DNA of 22,193 bases from NCBI GenBank assembly GCA_010014835.2, contig JAAAKB020082366.1:1-22193 (forward strand). The letters are read 5' to 3'. This stretch comes from Apostichopus leukothele. Its lineage: Eukaryota > Echinodermata > Holothuroidea > Aspidochirotida > Stichopodidae. Made by a program: the position numbers and the translations under genes. Under the pieces are notes generated by a model. The model worked only from the letters and a program-made list of their open reading frames with translations, was not told where the DNA came from and made no database searches. Of this stretch, positions 20,545 through 22,193 are shown piece after piece (position 1 is the first letter of the stretch; the number at the start of each line of letters is the position of its first letter).

Positions 20545-20864
20545 ACACTGTAGGAGAGATGTGTAGGTTCGCTGAATAGAGATACCAATATGTACACTGT
20601 AGGAGAGATGTGTAGGTTGGTGAATAGAACACTAATATATATACACTGTAGGAGATGTGTAGGTTTGGTGAATAGAACACCAATACACTGTAGGAGAGAT
20701 GTAGGTTGGTGAATAGAACACCATATACACTGTAGGAGAGATGTTTAGGTTGGTGAATGGAACACCATTATAGACACTGTAGGAGATATGTGTAGGTTGG
20801 TGAATGGAACACCAATATGTACCGATAGGAGAGATATGTGTAGGTTGGTGAATAGAGCACCATC
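20545..20864 (+). repeat. Minisatellite, seven units of 42-49 bp
   Basis: Each unit carries ACACTGTAGGAGAGATGTG, then TAGGTTGGTGAATAGAACAC and a variable AT-rich tail. Units start at 20545, 20594, 20643, 20685, 20727, 20774 and 20821, giving lengths 49, 49, 42, 42, 47, 47 and about 44. The first and last units are the most diverged. The array lies in an intron 137 bases after a coding exon; frames across it on the minus strand are repeat artefacts. Confidence 0.92.
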
Positions 20865-21385
20865 TTTCTATATGTGGAAAAGAACCCAACAAAGTGTGAT
20901 TGCACATATGACTCTGTGTTCATTGTTTGTTGTACTGATGTTATGATAGTAGTGTACCATACCATGACAAAGCAAATAACGGAGGTCACAGCTATACATT
21001 TAACTTAATCGTGTGCGTACTTCTTGCTGAGATGATGGGTTTGATAAATGGGGCTAATTAGTAATCTGCCTTTTTCTAACTAAAATTCAAAACCTGTATT
21101 CCCTAGTTGCAAATTGGCCTTGATGAATATTAAATACTGTTCACATAAAACTTTTAGTGAAAGTCAAATGGTAATTAAGACTATAAGTTTTCCATTTTAT
21201 GCTATATTTATTACTCTAGCCTACCTTCATCAACTGATCTTAAAAAAACCTAATAAAAAAACTAAAAAAAAACCTCATGTTGATAATCCTGGTTTCCATG
21301 AAACTGTCTTCTTGAGTAGCTAAGGTACTAACTGTAATATGTTTTATCCCTCCTAATTCACTAATTTCTTATCTCTTGTTGAATG

Positions 21386-21572
21386 TCAGGAATTTAGTTT
21401 TTCCAGTAACAAAATGCAATATGCTATGCAAAATGCTATACAAACTGGCCAAAGTGCTGTACAAAGCCAAGATGTGTGATTTTTTTTGTTTTTACACAGG
21501 AACCATAATATTTTATGAGAGACAAACCTGCAACACAAAATTTGAAGACTAATTTATTCGCTGAATTCCAAT
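21386..21572 (-). mobile_element. Dispersed short element, copy D
   Basis: Inverted relative to copy A and oriented as copy B. It contains GTCAGGAATTTAG, AAAATGCAATATGCTATGC, AAAATGCTATACAAACTGGC, GTGCTGTACAAAG, AGGAACCATAATATTTTATG and GAGACAAA, and ends ATTCGCTGAATTCC. The TGCTATACAAA word is repeated three times at roughly 20-bp spacing here. Confidence 0.6.
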
Positions 21573-21773
21573 GAATGTTTGATTAAGTTCTTTGTCAAAT
21601 TTTATAATGGTTGACAGGATATATTCCTGATTGTATAGCTTTCACAGGTTACGAATCATTTCTAGGTTAGTTAATTTATTGTGACTGATGATAACAATTT
21701 GTATCCTGCATATACATGTATGGAAAACTTTACAGCTTAGGCTGTGTTAAGTGGGTAGATCAGTTATTTCTCC

Positions 21774-21810
21774 AGACCCTCCCCCTCCATCCCCCTTCCC
21801 TCTCTCCCTT
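21774..21810 (+). repeat. C/T-rich tract
   Basis: A pyrimidine stretch with several CCC and CCCCC runs. It resembles a polypyrimidine tract but no acceptor AG with a matching coding exon follows closely. Confidence 0.5.
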
Positions 21811-22193
21811 CACCTTTACCATCCTGTACCGAATGCACCGGTGTAAAATGTTACAAGAAAAACTATAAAAAAAAACATAAAAAAAAAGTATAGCAATTGT
21901 TACAATATCATTATGTTATTTTACATCTATCTATCTTGTGGCTCCTGTTCATCCATCATACTTTCCTGTAGAGTGAAAAAAAAGAAGATTATTCTTTAAG
22001 TTCTTTCTGCTAGATAAAGGCTGGAAATAATGCCCTAATTTGTTCCATTTTGCCATTGATGTATTTCTGAACTCTACATGACCTTATAGTCTCTGCACAG
22101 TGACAGCTTAGGCTTAACAAGGAAACCATTGTTAGTAGTACAATGCTAAATTTGCTGTGCCTAGCAGCTAACAGGGGACAAATTTAAAACAAA

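Larger units (their letters stand above)
20409..22193 (+). other. Shootin-1-like intron 3 (start only), no further exon recognised
   Basis: The stretch begins GTAAAT. It contains a 21-bp-period duplication, a minisatellite, dispersed element copy D, a C-rich tract near 21774-21810 and A-rich runs near 21867-21888. I searched for a phase-0 exon continuing the shootin-1 coiled coil and found none, so the next exon probably lies beyond the window. Confidence 0.55.

Noticed and set aside
20498-20989. Three overlapping minus-strand frames with repeated SPTYTS/HISPTVY-like text
   Set aside because: They are translations of the minisatellite in different frames, not a repeat protein. Unit length varies between 42 and 49 bases, so no frame is kept across the array.

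Overview
The window looks like nuclear DNA from an AT-rich, intron-rich animal genome. Small exons with GT..AG introns, long introns and no dense ORF packing point to a eukaryote. The two recognisable proteins (cyclin J and a shootin-1-like coiled-coil protein) are animal families. An invertebrate deuterostome such as an echinoderm is my best guess, but this is inference from general composition, repeat style and protein divergence. No prokaryotic, rRNA, tRNA or CRISPR features were seen.

Layout. Positions 1 to about 3853 hold no recognisable coding exon: there is a G-rich 5' edge, a LINE-like 3' tail around 2100-2215 and an inverted pair of hammerhead-like motifs at 3222-3293. Positions 3871-9948 carry a complete four-exon cyclin J gene (CCNJ) on the + strand, reconstructed as 282 codons plus stop with consistent splice phases (1,1,2). 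Its introns are about 2.0, 1.0 and 2.2 kb. From 9949 to about 15000 lie the probable long 3' UTR and the intergenic spacer, with several AATAAA signals and simple repeats.

A second + strand gene starts at ATG 15342. Three coding exons (15342-15444, 18162-18275, 20302-20408) splice in phase (1,1,0) to give the first 108 residues of a coiled-coil protein. Its third exon closely resembles the N-terminal repeat region of shootin-1. The gene runs off the right edge. The two genes lie head to tail. Nothing in the sequence says they act in one pathway: cyclin J is a cyclin-fold cell-cycle/germline protein and shootin-1 is a cytoskeletal clutch/axon-polarity protein.

The non-coding DNA holds the most unusual structure. 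Four diverged copies of one short (about 180 bp) dispersed element lie in introns of both genes. A 118-bp insertion at 19624-19741 is flanked by a perfect 14-bp direct repeat and carries a hammerhead-ribozyme-like core of the type known from Penelope-like elements and retrozymes. A seven-unit minisatellite at 20545-20864 has unit lengths that come in matched pairs (49,49,42,42,47,47).
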